NCBI GenBank assembly: GCA_963855995.1
Contig: OY979716.1
Location: 53,820,158 to 53,884,157 of the forward strand
DNA: 64,000 bases
Direction: 5' to 3'
Source: Muricea muricata
Lineage: Eukaryota; Cnidaria; Anthozoa; Malacalcyonacea; Plexauridae
Shown here: piece after piece, positions 32,312 to 43,103 of the stretch
How positions within the stretch are numbered: the first letter of the stretch is position 1
Layout of the letters: each line of letters opens with the position of its first letter
Notes under the pieces: model-generated
Seen by the model: the letters and a program-made list of their open reading frames with translations, nothing else
Database searches by the model: none
What the model was told of the DNA's origin: nothing
Translations under genes and position numbers: made by a program

Positions 32312-32384
32312 GGCCTCGTGGCCTAATGGATAAGGTGTCTGACTTCGGATCAGAAAATTGAAGGTTCAAATCCTGTCGGGGTTG
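32312..32384 (+). tRNA. tRNA-Arg, anticodon TCG
   Basis: Reference form: GGCCTCG-TG-GCCTAATGGATAAGGT, loop CTTCGGA, T arm GAAGG-TTCAAAT-CCTGT, acceptor 3-prime CGGGGTT, discriminator G. A box TGGCCTAATGG and B box GGTTCAAATCC both fit Pol III consensus. T4 follows in TTATTTTC. No CCA encoded. Decodes CGA, with CGG or CGN depending on modification of U34. Among the likeliest functional copies of the family. Confidence 0.9.
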
Positions 32385-32648
32385 CATTATTTTCTGCATG
32401 TTGTTAAACTATGCAATTCCTGCAAAAAAAGTGGAATTTTTTCTCTTAATTTTGATATGCCTTTTCCAAATTATTATTTGACAAAAAACTGTTAGTGTAC
32501 TACTGTTGCTGTGCCAGGCGAACATGCAAGGCGAGGGTTACTGAATCTATAGCAACTGCCATGCAACAAGTTTCCACATCCCACACAACAACTTCAATGA
32601 AACAGCATGGCACATGTAACAGCTGATGGCCGATAAATAAAACGAAAC

Positions 32649-32729
32649 TGGCAGCGGTTGGATTCGAACCCACGCCATAGAATGACTGGTGCCTAAAACC
32701 AGCGCCTTAGACCACTCGGCCACGCTACC
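32649..32729 (-). tRNA. tRNA-Leu, anticodon TAG
   Basis: T stem GTGGG/CCAAC has one mismatch and B box ends TCCAAC. Confidence 0.82.
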
Positions 32730-32965
32730 ACGTTCATCTCGATGGTGTTTCTTTTTTCTTTACACGCCCTAATTATATATTTAGTATGGCAATCTCTCTC
32801 GCTTTCAGGTATTATTTACGGGATTCCTAACATTTTCTACGACAGAAGTAAAATTTAAAAAAGTAATATTTCCAAATAGCTATTTCGGAGAAAGTTTTTC
32901 AGAATATATAACATAAAAATAGACCTGGTTTCCAAAGTTAGTAATGTTACAAGTCTTGGAATTAT

Positions 32966-33037
32966 GGGTTTGCACGGGAGTCGAACCCGTGACCTCTCGC
33001 ACCCGAAGAGAGAATGATACCTCTAGACCAGCAAGCC
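32966..33037 (-). tRNA. tRNA-Pro, anticodon CGG
   Basis: T loop TTCGACT, anticodon stem CTCTC/GCGAG with one mismatch. Confidence 0.8.
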
Positions 33038-33392
33038 GAGAACAATCCCACCAACATCCAACATTTTTTTAAGAAAGGATTTGAAAAACAATAACAAGGT
33101 TATACCATCGGCAACTGTGATCGAGGTCAGTAAATTTATTGTGTTCTGCACCAGACATGAACTGGTGGTTCCAGACCCACTTCCAGATTCTTTTTCAGTC
33201 ACTATTTGCGCTGTTTGTAATATTTCGTGTAGGACAGAAATTAAATTTTTAAAGCAATACTTTTAATGGGGCTTCTCGGGAGAAAGTGCGTCAGAACATA
33301 AAACATTAAAATAAATGATATGCAATTGTCACAAACGTTTCCAAGCTTATCAATCACTCAAGAAAGTTCTTTTTGTGCAGTTTTTTAACTAT

Positions 33393-33464
33393 GGGCTTGC
33401 ACGCGGATCGAACTTGTGACCACTCGCACCTTAAAAGAGGAGCACATTACTAAACAAGTAAGCC
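33393..33464 (-). pseudogene. psi-Pro, AAG
   Basis: As 15162. Confidence 0.63.
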
Positions 33465-33587
33465 AGGAATTATTAAAGGATATCTGACAATTTGTCACAA
33501 AAATAAGAGGAAAATAATCCAAAAAGTATCACCATTATCATTCGTGATCGTGGTTCGTAAATTTAGTTTTGGTTGTGGCCTGAAGAC

Positions 33588-33660
33588 GGCCTCGTGGCCT
33601 AATGGATAAGGTGTCTGACTTCAGATCAGAAAATTGAAGGTTCAAATCCTGTCGGGGTTG
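33588..33660 (+). tRNA. tRNA-Arg body with TCA anticodon (reads UGA stop)
   Basis: Identical in layout to 32312 except that the loop is CTTCAGA: one G-to-A change turns TCG into TCA. Acceptor, D arm, anticodon stem, T arm, A and B boxes and T4 stop are intact. C35 and the body are kept, so ArgRS could still charge it, making it a candidate UGA suppressor inserting Arg. It lacks the long variable arm and 13-bp acceptor/T helix of tRNA-Sec. Could be an inert copy or a sequencing error, but it occurs twice. Confidence 0.8.
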
Positions 33661-33925
33661 CAATATTTTCTGCATGTTGTTAAACTATGCAATTGTGGCA
33701 TAAAAAGTGGAATTTTTTTCTCTGAATTTTGATATGCCTCTTCCAAATTACTATTTGACAAAAAACTGTTAATGTACTACTGTTGCTGTCCCAGGCGAAC
33801 ATGCAAGGCGAGGGTTACTGAATCTGTAGCAACTGCCATGCAACAAGTTTCCACATCCCGCACAACAACTTCAATGAAACAGCATGGCACATCTACCAGC
33901 TGATGGCCCATAAATAAAACGAAAC

Positions 33926-34006
33926 TGGCAGCGGTGGGATTCGAACCCACGCCATAGAATGACTGGTGCCTAAAACCAGCGCCTTAGACCACTCGGCCAC
34001 GCTACC
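33926..34006 (-). tRNA. tRNA-Leu, anticodon TAG
   Basis: Reference form. Confidence 0.93.
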
Positions 34007-34242
34007 AGCTTCATCTCGATGGTGTTTATTTTTGCTTTAGACGCCCTAATTATATATTTAGTATGGTAATCTCTCTCGCTTTCAGGTATTATTTACGGGA
34101 TTCCTAACATTTTTAACGACAGAAGTAAAATTTAAAAAAGTTATATTTCCAAATACCTATTTCGGAGAAAGTTTTTCAGAATATATAACATAAAAATAGA
34201 CCTGGTTTTCAAAGTTAGTAATGTTACGAGCCTCAGAATTAT

Positions 34243-34314
34243 GGGTTTGCACGGGAATCGAACCCGTGACCTCTCGCACCGGAAACGAGAATGATACCTC
34301 TAGACCAGCAAGCC
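34243..34314 (-). tRNA. tRNA-Pro body with Arg anticodon CCG
   Basis: 4,961-bp duplicate of 29282. Confidence 0.8.
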
Positions 34315-34669
34315 GAGAACAATCCCACCAACATCCAACATTTTTTTAAGAAAGGATTTGAAAAACAATAACAAGGTAATACCATCGGCAACTGTGATCG
34401 AGGTCAGTAAATTTATTGTGTTCTGCACCAGAGATGAACTGGTGGTTCCAGACCCTCTTCCAGATTCTTTTTCAGTCACTATTTGCGCTGTTTGTAATAT
34501 TTCGTGTAGGACAGAAATTAAATTTTTAAAGCAATACTTTTAATGGGGCTTCTCGGAAGAAAGTGTGTCAGAACATAAAACATAAAAATAAATGATATGC
34601 AATTGTCACAAACGTTTCCAAGCTTATCAATCACTCAAGAAAGTTCTTTTTGTGCAGTTTTTGAACTAT

Positions 34670-34741
34670 GGGCTTGCACGCGGATCGAACTTGTGACCAC
34701 TCGCACCTTAAAAGAGGAGCACATTACTAAACAAGTAAGCC
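34670..34741 (-). pseudogene. psi-Pro, AAG
   Basis: 4,961-bp duplicate of 29709. Confidence 0.63.
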
Positions 34742-34864
34742 AGGAATTATTAAAGGATATCTGACAATTTGTCACAAAAATAAGAGGAAAATAATCCAAA
34801 AAGTATCACCATTATCATTCGTGATCGTGGTTCATAAATTTAGTTTTGGTTGTGGCCTGAAGAC

Positions 34865-34937
34865 GGCCTCGTGGCCTAATGGATAAGGTGTCTGACTTCG
34901 GATCAGAAAATTGAAGGTTCAAATCGTGTCGGGGTTG
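34865..34937 (+). tRNA. tRNA-Arg, anticodon TCG
   Basis: 4,961-bp duplicate of 29904. Confidence 0.75.
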
Positions 34938-35202
34938 ATATATTTTCTGCATGTTGTTAAACTATGCAATTGTGGCATAAAAAGTGGAATTTTTTTCTCT
35001 GAATTTTGATATACCTCTTCCAAATTACTATTTGACAAAAAACTGTTAATGTACTACTGTTGCTGTGCCAGGCGAACATGCAACGCGAGGGTTACTGAAT
35101 CTCTAGCAACTGCCATGCAACAAGTTTCCACATCCCACACAACAACTTCAATGAAACAGCATGGCACATCTAACAGCTGATGGCCCATAAATAAAACGAA
35201 AC

Positions 35203-35283
35203 TGGCAGCGGTGGGATTCGAACCCACGCCATAGAATGACTGGTGCCTAAAACCAGCGCCTTAGACCACTCCGCCACGCTACC
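35203..35283 (-). tRNA. tRNA-Leu, anticodon TAG
   Basis: 4,961-bp duplicate of 30242. Confidence 0.9.
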
Positions 35284-35519
35284 ACCTTCATCCCCATGGT
35301 GTTTCTTTTTGCTTTAGACGCCCTAATTATATATTTAGTATGGTAATCTCTCTCGCTTTCAGGTATTATTTACGGGATTCCTAACATTTTGTACGACAGA
35401 AGTAAAATTTAAAAAAGTAATATTTCCAAATACCTATTTCAGAGAAAGTTTTTCAGAATATATAACATAAAAATAGACCTGGTTTCCAAAGTTAGTAATG
35501 TTACGAGTCCCAGAATTAT

Positions 35520-35591
35520 GGGTTTGCACGGGAATCGAACCCGTGACCTCTCGCACCCGAAGCGAGAATAATACCTGTAGACCAGCAAGCC
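35520..35591 (-). tRNA. tRNA-Pro, anticodon CGG
   Basis: 4,961-bp duplicate of 30559. Confidence 0.88.
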
Positions 35592-35821
35592 GAGAACAAT
35601 CCCACCAACATCAAAATTTTTTTAAAAAAGGATTTGAAAAACAATAGCAAGGTAATACCATCGGCAACTGTGATCGAGGTCAGTAAATTTATTGTGTTCT
35701 GCACCAGAGATGAACTGGTGGTTCCAGACCCACTTCCAGATTCTTTTTCAGTCACTACTTCCGCTGTTTGTAATCTTATCAATCACTCAAAAAAGTTCTT
35801 TTTCTTCAGTTTTTTAATTAT

Positions 35822-35893
35822 GGGCTTGCACGCGGATCAAACTTGTGACCACTCGCACCTTAAAAGAGGAGCACATTACTAAACAAGTAAGCC
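35822..35893 (-). pseudogene. psi-Pro, AAG, C56 lost
   Basis: 4,961-bp duplicate of 30861, including the shortened left flank (joint near 35774). Confidence 0.6.
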
Positions 35894-36015
35894 AGGAATT
35901 ATTACAGGATATCTAACAATTTGTCACAAAAATAAGAGGAAAAAAATTAAAAAAGTATCACCATTATCATTCGTGATCGTCGTTAGTAATTTAGGTTTGG
36001 TTGTGGCCTGAAGAT

Positions 36016-36088
36016 GGCCTTGTGGCCAAATGGATAACGTGTCTGACTTTGGATCAGAAAATTGAAGGCTCCAATCCTGTCGGGGTTG
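36016..36088 (+). tRNA. tRNA-Arg body with Gln anticodon TTG, degraded
   Basis: 4,961-bp duplicate of 31055. Confidence 0.6.
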
Positions 36089-36353
36089 CAATCTTTTCTG
36101 CATGTTGTTAAACTATGCAATTGTGGCATAAAAGTGGAATTTTTTTTCTCTCAATTTTGATATGCCTATTCCAAATTACTATTTGACAAAAAACTGTTAA
36201 TGTACTACTGTTGCTGTCCCAGGCGAACATGCAAGGCGAGGGTTACTGAATCTCTAGCAACTGCCATGCAACAAGTTTCCACATCCCGCACAACAACTTC
36301 AATGAAACAGCATGGCAATTCTAACAGCTGATGGCCCATAAATAAAACGAAAC

Positions 36354-36414
36354 TGGCAGCGGTGGGATTCGAACCCACGCCATAGAATGACTTAGACCAC
36401 TCGGCCACGCTACC
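36354..36414 (-). pseudogene. tRNA-Leu lacking its anticodon arm
   Basis: 4,961-bp duplicate of 31393. Confidence 0.85.
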
Positions 36415-36650
36415 ACCTTCATCTCGATGGTGTTTCTTTTTGCTTTACACGCCCTAATTATATATTTAGTATGGTAATCTCTCTCGCTTTCAGGTATTAT
36501 TTACGGGATTCCTAACATTTTGTGCGACAGAAGTAAAATTTAAAAAAGTAATATTTCCAAATACCTATTTCGGAGAAAGTTTTTCAGAATATATAACATA
36601 AAAATAGACCTGGTTTCCAAAGTTAGTAATGTTACGAGTCCCAGAATTAT

Positions 36651-36722
36651 GGGTTTGCATGGGAATCGAACCCGTGACCTCTCGCACCCGAAGCGGGAAT
36701 AATAACTGTAGACCAGCAAGCC
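36651..36722 (-). tRNA. tRNA-Pro, anticodon CGG, weakened
   Basis: 4,961-bp duplicate of 31690. Confidence 0.75.
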
Positions 36723-37077
36723 GAGAACAATCCCACCAACATCCACCATTTTTTTAAGAAAGGATTTGAAAAACAATAACAAGGTAATACCATTAGCAAC
36801 TGTGATCGAGGTCAGTAAATTTATTGTGTTCTGCACCAGAGATGAACTGGTGGTTCCAGACCCACTTCCAGATTCTTTTTCAGTCACTATTTGCGCTGTT
36901 TGTAATATTTCGTGTAGGACAGAAATTAAATTTTTAAAGCAATACTTTTAATGGGGCTTCTCGGGAGAAAGTGTGTCAGAACATACAACATTAAAATAAA
37001 TGATATGCAATCGTCACAAACGTTTCCAAGCTTATCAATCACTCAAAAAAGTTCTTTTTCTGCAGTTTTTTAATTAT

Positions 37078-37149
37078 GGGCTTGCACGTGGATCAAACTT
37101 GTGACCACTCGCACCTTAAAAGAGGAGCACATTACTAAACAAGTAAGCC
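37078..37149 (-). pseudogene. psi-Pro, AAG, C56 lost
   Basis: 4,961-bp duplicate of 32117. Confidence 0.6.
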
Positions 37150-37272
37150 AGGAATTATTAAAGGATATCTGACAATTTGTCACAAAAATAAGAGGAAAAT
37201 AATCCAAAAAGTATCACCATTATCATTCGTGATCGTGGTTCGTAAATTTAGTTTTGGTTGTGGCCTGAAGAC

Positions 37273-37345
37273 GGCCTCGTGGCCTAATGGATAAGGTGTC
37301 TGACTTCGGATCAGAAAATTGAAGGTTCAAATCCTGTCGGGGTTG
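37273..37345 (+). tRNA. tRNA-Arg, anticodon TCG
   Basis: 4,961-bp duplicate of 32312. Confidence 0.9.
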
Positions 37346-37609
37346 CATTATTTTCTGCATGTTGTTAAACTATGCAATTCCTGCAAAAAAAGTGGAATTT
37401 TTTCTCTTAATTTTGATATGCCTTTTCCAAATTATTATTTGACAAAAAACTGTTAGTGTACTACTGTTGCTGTGCCAGGCGAACATGCAAGGCGAGGGTT
37501 ACTGAATCTATAGCAACTGCCATGCAACAAGTTTCCACATCCCACACAACAACTTCAATGAAACAGCATGGCACATGTAACAGCTGATGGCCGATAAATA
37601 AAACGAAAC

Positions 37610-37690
37610 TGGCAGCGGTTGGATTCGAACCCACGCCATAGAATGACTGGTGCCTAAAACCAGCGCCTTAGACCACTCGGCCACGCTACC
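37610..37690 (-). tRNA. tRNA-Leu, anticodon TAG
   Basis: 4,961-bp duplicate of 32649. Confidence 0.82.
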
Positions 37691-37926
37691 ACGTTCATCT
37701 CGATGGTGTTTCTTTTTTCTTTACACGCCCTAATTATATATTTAGTATGGCAATCTCTCTCGCTTTCAGGTATTATTTACGGGATTCCTAACATTTTCTA
37801 CGACAGAAGTAAAATTTAAAAAAGTAATATTTCCAAATAGCTATTTCGGAGAAAGTTTTTCAGAATATATAACATAAAAATAGACCTGGTTTCCAAAGTT
37901 AGTAATGTTACAAGTCTTGGAATTAT

Positions 37927-37998
37927 GGGTTTGCACGGGAGTCGAACCCGTGACCTCTCGCACCCGAAGAGAGAATGATACCTCTAGACCAGCAAGCC
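37927..37998 (-). tRNA. tRNA-Pro, anticodon CGG
   Basis: 4,961-bp duplicate of 32966. Confidence 0.8.
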
Positions 37999-38353
37999 GA
38001 GAACAATCCCACCAACATCCAACATTTTTTTAAGAAAGGATTTGAAAAACAATAACAAGGTTATACCATCGGCAACTGTGATCGAGGTCAGTAAATTTAT
38101 TGTGTTCTGCACCAGACATGAACTGGTGGTTCCAGACCCACTTCCAGATTCTTTTTCAGTCACTATTTGCGCTGTTTGTAATATTTCGTGTAGGACAGAA
38201 ATTAAATTTTTAAAGCAATACTTTTAATGGGGCTTCTCGGGAGAAAGTGCGTCAGAACATAAAACATTAAAATAAATGATATGCAATTGTCACAAACGTT
38301 TCCAAGCTTATCAATCACTCAAGAAAGTTCTTTTTGTGCAGTTTTTTAACTAT

Positions 38354-38425
38354 GGGCTTGCACGCGGATCGAACTTGTGACCACTCGCACCTTAAAAGAG
38401 GAGCACATTACTAAACAAGTAAGCC
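38354..38425 (-). pseudogene. psi-Pro, AAG
   Basis: 4,961-bp duplicate of 33393. Confidence 0.63.
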
Positions 38426-38548
38426 AGGAATTATTAAAGGATATCTGACAATTTGTCACAAAAATAAGAGGAAAATAATCCAAAAAGTATCACCATTATC
38501 ATTCGTGATCGTGGTTCGTAAATTTAGTTTTGGTTGTGGCCTGAAGAC

Positions 38549-38621
38549 GGCCTCGTGGCCTAATGGATAAGGTGTCTGACTTCAGATCAGAAAATTGAAG
38601 GTTCAAATCCTGTCGGGGTTG
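38549..38621 (+). tRNA. tRNA-Arg body with TCA anticodon (reads UGA stop)
   Basis: 4,961-bp duplicate of 33588, same CTTCAGA loop. Confidence 0.8.
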
Positions 38622-38886
38622 CAATATTTTCTGCATGTTGTTAAACTATGCAATTGTGGCATAAAAAGTGGAATTTTTTTCTCTGAATTTTGATATGCCT
38701 CTTCCAAATTACTATTTGACAAAAAACTGTTAATGTACTACTGTTGCTGTCCCAGGCGAACATGCAAGGCGAGGGTTACTGAATCTGTAGCAACTGCCAT
38801 GCAACAAGTTTCCACATCCCGCACAACAACTTCAATGAAACAGCATGGCACATCTACCAGCTGATGGCCCATAAATAAAACGAAAC

Positions 38887-38967
38887 TGGCAGCGGTGGGA
38901 TTCGAACCCACGCCATAGAATGACTGGTGCCTAAAACCAGCGCCTTAGACCACTCGGCCACGCTACC
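38887..38967 (-). tRNA. tRNA-Leu, anticodon TAG
   Basis: 4,961-bp duplicate of 33926. Confidence 0.93.
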
Positions 38968-39203
38968 AGCTTCATCTCGATGGTGTTTATTTTTGCTTTA
39001 GACGCCCTAATTATATATTTAGTATGGTAATCTCTCTCGCTTTCAGGTATTATTTACGGGATTCCTAACATTTTTAACGACAGAAGTAAAATTTAAAAAA
39101 GTTATATTTCCAAATACCTATTTCGGAGAAAGTTTTTCAGAATATATAACATAAAAATAGACCTGGTTTTCAAAGTTAGTAATGTTACGAGCCTCAGAAT
39201 TAT

Positions 39204-39275
39204 GGGTTTGCACGGTAATCGAACCCGTGACCTCTCACACCCGAAGCGAGAATAATACCTGTAGACCAGCAAGCC
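39204..39275 (-). tRNA. tRNA-Pro, anticodon CGG
   Basis: T loop TTCGATT with TACCG: one T-stem mismatch. Anticodon stem CTCGC/GTGAG. Confidence 0.83.
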
Positions 39276-39630
39276 GAGAACAATCCCACAAACATCCAAC
39301 ATTTTTTTAAGAAAGGATTTGAAAAACAATAACAAAGTAATACCATCGGCAACTGTGATCGAGGTCAGTAAATTTATTGTGTTCTGCACCAGAGATGAAC
39401 TGGTGGTTCCAGACCCACTTCCAGATTCTTTTTCAGTCACTATTTGCGCTGTTTGTAATATTTCGTGTAGGACAGAAATTAAAATTTTAAAGCAATAGTT
39501 TTAATGGGGTTTCTCGGGAGAAAGTGTGTCAGAACATACAACATTAAAATAAATCATATGCAATCGTCACAAACGTTTCCAAGCTTATCAATCACTCAAG
39601 AAAGTTCTTATTGTGCAGTTTTTTAACTAT

Positions 39631-39702
39631 GGGCTTGCACGCGGATCGAACTTGTGACCACTCGCACCTTAAAAGAGGAGCACATTACTAAACAAGTAAG
39701 AT
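39631..39702 (-). pseudogene. psi-Pro, AAG, acceptor destroyed
   Basis: AAGATAGG replaces AAGCCAGG, so the first three acceptor bases no longer pair. Confidence 0.58.
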
Positions 39703-39825
39703 AGGAATTATTAAAGGATATCTAACAATTTGTCAATAAAATAAGAGGAAAATAATCCAAAAAGTATCACCATTATCATTCGTGATCGTGGTTCGTAAAT
39801 TTAGTTTTGGTTGTGGCCTGAAGAC

Positions 39826-39898
39826 GGCCTCGTGGCCTAATGGATGAGGTGTCTGACTTCGGATCAGAAAATTGAAGATTCAAATCCTGTCGGGGTTG
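39826..39898 (+). tRNA. tRNA-Arg, anticodon TCG (class A)
   Basis: D loop ATGGATGAGG marks class A. T arm GAAGA-TTCAAAT. Confidence 0.83.
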
Positions 39899-40163
39899 CA
39901 ATATTTTCTGCATGTTGTTAAACTATGCAATTGTGGCATAAAAAGTGGAATTTTTTTCTCTGAATTTTGATATGCCTCTTCCAAATTACTATTTGACAAA
40001 AAACTGTTAATGTACTACTGTTGCTGTGCCAGGCGAACATGCAAGGCGAGGGTTACTGAATCTCTAGCAACTGCCATGCAACAAGTTTCCACATCCCGCA
40101 CAACAACTTCAATGAAACAGCATGGCACATCTAACAGCTGATGGCCCATAAATAAAACGAAAC

Positions 40164-40243
40164 TGGCAGCGGTGGGATTCGAACCTCGCCATAAAATGAC
40201 TGGTGCCTAAAACCAGCGCCTTAGACCACTCGGCCACGCTACC
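40164..40243 (-). pseudogene. tRNA-Leu (TAG) with 1-bp T-stem deletion (class A)
   Basis: 80 nt. GAACCTCGCC replaces GAACCCACGCC, so the T stem (CGAGG/CCCAC) keeps only two pairs. Anticodon arm intact. Confidence 0.75.
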
Positions 40244-40479
40244 ACCTTCATCTCCATGGTGTTTCTTTTTGCTTTACACGCCCTAATTATATATTTAGTA
40301 AGGCAATCTCTCTCGCTTTCAGGTATTATTTACGGGATTCCTAACATTTTCTACGACAGAAGTAAAATTTAAAAAAGTAATATTTCCAAATACCTATTTC
40401 GGAGAAAGTTTTTCAGAATATATAACATAAAAATAGACCTGGTTTCCAAAGTTAGTAATGTTACAAGTCCCGGAATTAT

Positions 40480-40551
40480 CGGTTTGCACGGGAATCGAAC
40501 CCGTGACCTCTCGCACCCGAAGCGAGAATCATACCTGTAGACCAGGAAGCC
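40480..40551 (-). tRNA. tRNA-Pro, anticodon CGG, G discriminator
   Basis: C73 replaced by G; acceptor mismatches C3-A70 and C6-C67. Confidence 0.82.
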
Positions 40552-40916
40552 GAGAATAATCCCACCAACATCAAACATTTTTTTAAGAAAGGATTTGAAA
40601 AACAATAACAAAGTAATACCATCGGCAACTGTGATCGAGGTCAGTAAATTTATTGTGTTCTGCACCAGAGATGAACTGGTGGTTCCAGACCCACTTCCAG
40701 ATTCTTTTTCAGTCACTATTTGCGCTGTTTGTAATATTTCGTGTAGGACAGAAATTAAATTTTTAAAGCAATACTTTTAATGGGGCTTCTCGGGAGAAAG
40801 TGTGTCAGAACATACAACATTAAAATAAATGATATGGAATCGTCACAAACGTTTCCAAGCTTATCAATCACTCAAAAAAGTTCTTTTTCTGCAGTTTTTT
40901 AATTATGGGCTTGCAC

Positions 40917-40988
40917 ACGGATCAAACTTGTGACCACTCGCACCTTAAAAGAGGAGCACATTACTAAACAAGTAGGCCAGGAATTATT
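40917..40988 (-). pseudogene. psi-Pro, AAG, C56 lost
   Basis: CACACGGATCA with AGGCC acceptor variant. Confidence 0.6.
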
Positions 40989-41101
40989 ACAGGATATCTA
41001 ACAATTTGTCACAAAAATAAGAGGAAAATAATCAAAAAAGTATCACCATTATCATTCGTGATCATGGTTAGTAAATTTAGTTTTGGTTGTGGCCTGAAGA
41101 T

Positions 41102-41174
41102 GGCCTCGTGGCCAAATGGATAAGGTGTCTGACTTCGGATCAGAAAACTGAGGGCTCAAATCCTGTCGGGGTCG
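41102..41174 (+). tRNA. tRNA-Arg, anticodon TCG (class C)
   Basis: TGGCCAAATGG A box, acceptor CGGGGTC with better 1-72 pairing. T loop CTCAAAT has lost T54 (B box GGCTCAAATCC). Confidence 0.78.
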
Positions 41175-41440
41175 CAATCTTTTCTGCATGTTGTTAAACT
41201 ATGCAATTGTGGCATAAAAAGTGGAATTTTTTTTCTCTCAATTTTGATATGCCTATTCCAAATTACTATTTGACAAAAAACTGTTAATGTACTACTGTTG
41301 CTGTCCCAGGCGAACATGCAAGGCGAGGGTTACTGAATCTGTAGCAACTGCCATGCAACAAGTTTCCACATCCCGCACAACAACTTCAATGAAACAGCAT
41401 GGCACATCTAACAGCTGATGGCCCATAAATAAAACGAAAC

Positions 41441-41521
41441 TGGCAGCGGTGGGATTCGAACCCACGCCATAGAATAACTGGTGCCTAAAACCAGCGCCTT
41501 AGACCACTCCGCCACGCTACC
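41441..41521 (-). tRNA. tRNA-Leu, anticodon TAG
   Basis: Variable arm AATAACTGG variant; D arm GGCGGAGTGG. Confidence 0.88.
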
Positions 41522-41757
41522 ACCTTCATCTCGATGGTGTTTCTTTTTGCTTTAGACGCCCTAATTATATATTTAGTATGGTAATCTCTCTCGCTTTCAG
41601 GTATTATTTACGGGATTCCTAACATTTTGTACGACAGAAGTAAAATTTAAAAAAGTAATATTTCCAAATACCTATTTCAGAGAAAGTTTTTCAGAATATA
41701 TAACATAAAAATAGACCTGGTTTTCAAAGTTACTAATGTTACGAGTCTCAGAATTAT

Positions 41758-41829
41758 GGGTTTGCACGGGAATTGAACCCGTGACCTCTCGCACCCGAAG
41801 CGAGAATAATACCTGTAGACCAGCAAGCC
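41758..41829 (-). tRNA. tRNA-Pro, anticodon CGG
   Basis: T loop TTCAATT (G57 to A, tolerated). Single acceptor mismatch. Confidence 0.87.
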
Positions 41830-42184
41830 GAGAACAATCCCACAAACATCCAACATTTTTTTAAGAAAGGATTTGAAAAACAATAACAAAGTAATACCAT
41901 CGGCAACTGTGATCGAGGTCAGTAAATTTATTGTGTTCTGCACCAGAGATGAACTGGTGGTTCCAGACCCACTTCCAGATTCTTTTTCAGTCACTATTTG
42001 CGCTGTTTGTAATATTTCGTGTAGGACAGAAATTAAATTTTTAAAGCAATAGTTTTAATGGGGCTTCTCGGGAGAAAGTGTGTCAGAACATACAACATTA
42101 AAATAAATGATATGCAATCGTCACAAACGTTTCCAAGCTTATCAATCACTCAAGAAAGTTCTTTTTGTGCTGTTTTTTAACTAT

Positions 42185-42256
42185 GGGCTTGCACGCGGAT
42201 CGAACTTGTGACCACTCGCACCTTAAAAGAGGAGCACATTACTAAACAAGTAAGCC
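42185..42256 (-). pseudogene. psi-Pro, AAG
   Basis: As 15162. Confidence 0.63.
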
Positions 42257-42379
42257 AGGAATTATTAAAGGATATCTAACAATTTGTCAATAAAATAAGA
42301 GGAAAATAATCCAAAAAGTATCACCATTATTATTCGTGATCGTGGTTCATAAATTTAGTTTTGGTTGTGGCCTGAAGAC

Positions 42380-42452
42380 GGCCTCGTGGCCTAATGGATG
42401 AGGTGTCTGACTTCGGATCAGAAAATTGAAGGTTCAAATCCTGTCGGGGTTG
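42380..42452 (+). tRNA. tRNA-Arg, anticodon TCG (class A)
   Basis: GATGAGG D loop, B box GGTTCAAATCC. Confidence 0.87.
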
Positions 42453-42717
42453 CAATATTTTCTGCATGTTGTTAAACTATGTAATTGTGGCATAAAAAGT
42501 GGAATTTTTTTCTCTGAAATTTGATATGCCTCTTCCAAATTACTATTTGACAAAAAACTGTTAATGTACTACTGTTGCTGTGCCAGGCGAACATGCAAGG
42601 CGAGGGTTACTGAATCTCTAGCAACTGCCATGCAACAAGTTTCCACATCCCGCACAACAACTTCAATGAAACAGCATGGCACATCTAACAGCTGATGGCC
42701 CATAAATAAAACGAAAC

Positions 42718-42797
42718 TGGCAGCGGTGGGATTCGAACCTCGCCATAGAATGACTGGTGCCTAAAACCAGCGCCTTAGACCACTCGGCCACGCTACC
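42718..42797 (-). pseudogene. tRNA-Leu (TAG) with 1-bp T-stem deletion (class A)
   Basis: Same deletion as 40164. Confidence 0.75.
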
Positions 42798-43031
42798 ACC
42801 TTCATCTCCATGGTGTTTCTTTTTGCTTTACACGCCCTAATTATATATTTATTAAGGCAATCTCTCTTGCTTTCAGGTATTATTTACGGGATTCCTAACA
42901 TTTTCTACGACAGAAGTAAAATTTAAAAAGTAATATTTCCAAATACCTATTTCCGAGAAAGTTTTTCAGAATATATAACATAAAATAGACCTGGTTTCCA
43001 AAATTAGTAATGTTACAAGTCCCGGAATTAT

Positions 43032-43103
43032 CGGTTTGCACGGGAATCGAACCCGTGACCTCTCGCACCCGAAGCGAGAATGATACCTGTAGACCAGGAA
43101 GCC
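43032..43103 (-). tRNA. tRNA-Pro, anticodon CGG, G discriminator
   Basis: As 40480 (after a class A Leu). Confidence 0.82.

Larger units (their letters stand above)
29270..34230. repeat. Four-unit block of 4,961 bp, first copy
   Basis: Every landmark recurs 4,961 bp to the right (for example Leu deletion 31393 and 36354, TCA Arg copy 33588 and 38549). I saw no difference in the stretches compared. The left edge is near 29,270, where the flank changes from CCCGGAATT to CTCAGAATT type. Could be a very recent duplication or an assembly duplication. Confidence 0.9.
34231..39191. repeat. Four-unit block of 4,961 bp, second copy
   Basis: Tandem partner of 29270-34230. It ends just before Pro 39204, where single-base differences (CACGGTAATC, CTCACACCC) begin. 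Confidence 0.9.

Noticed and set aside
33588-33660. tRNA-Sec for the TCA-anticodon copy
   Set aside because: It has a standard short variable region and 7+5 acceptor/T helix; the body is tRNA-Arg.
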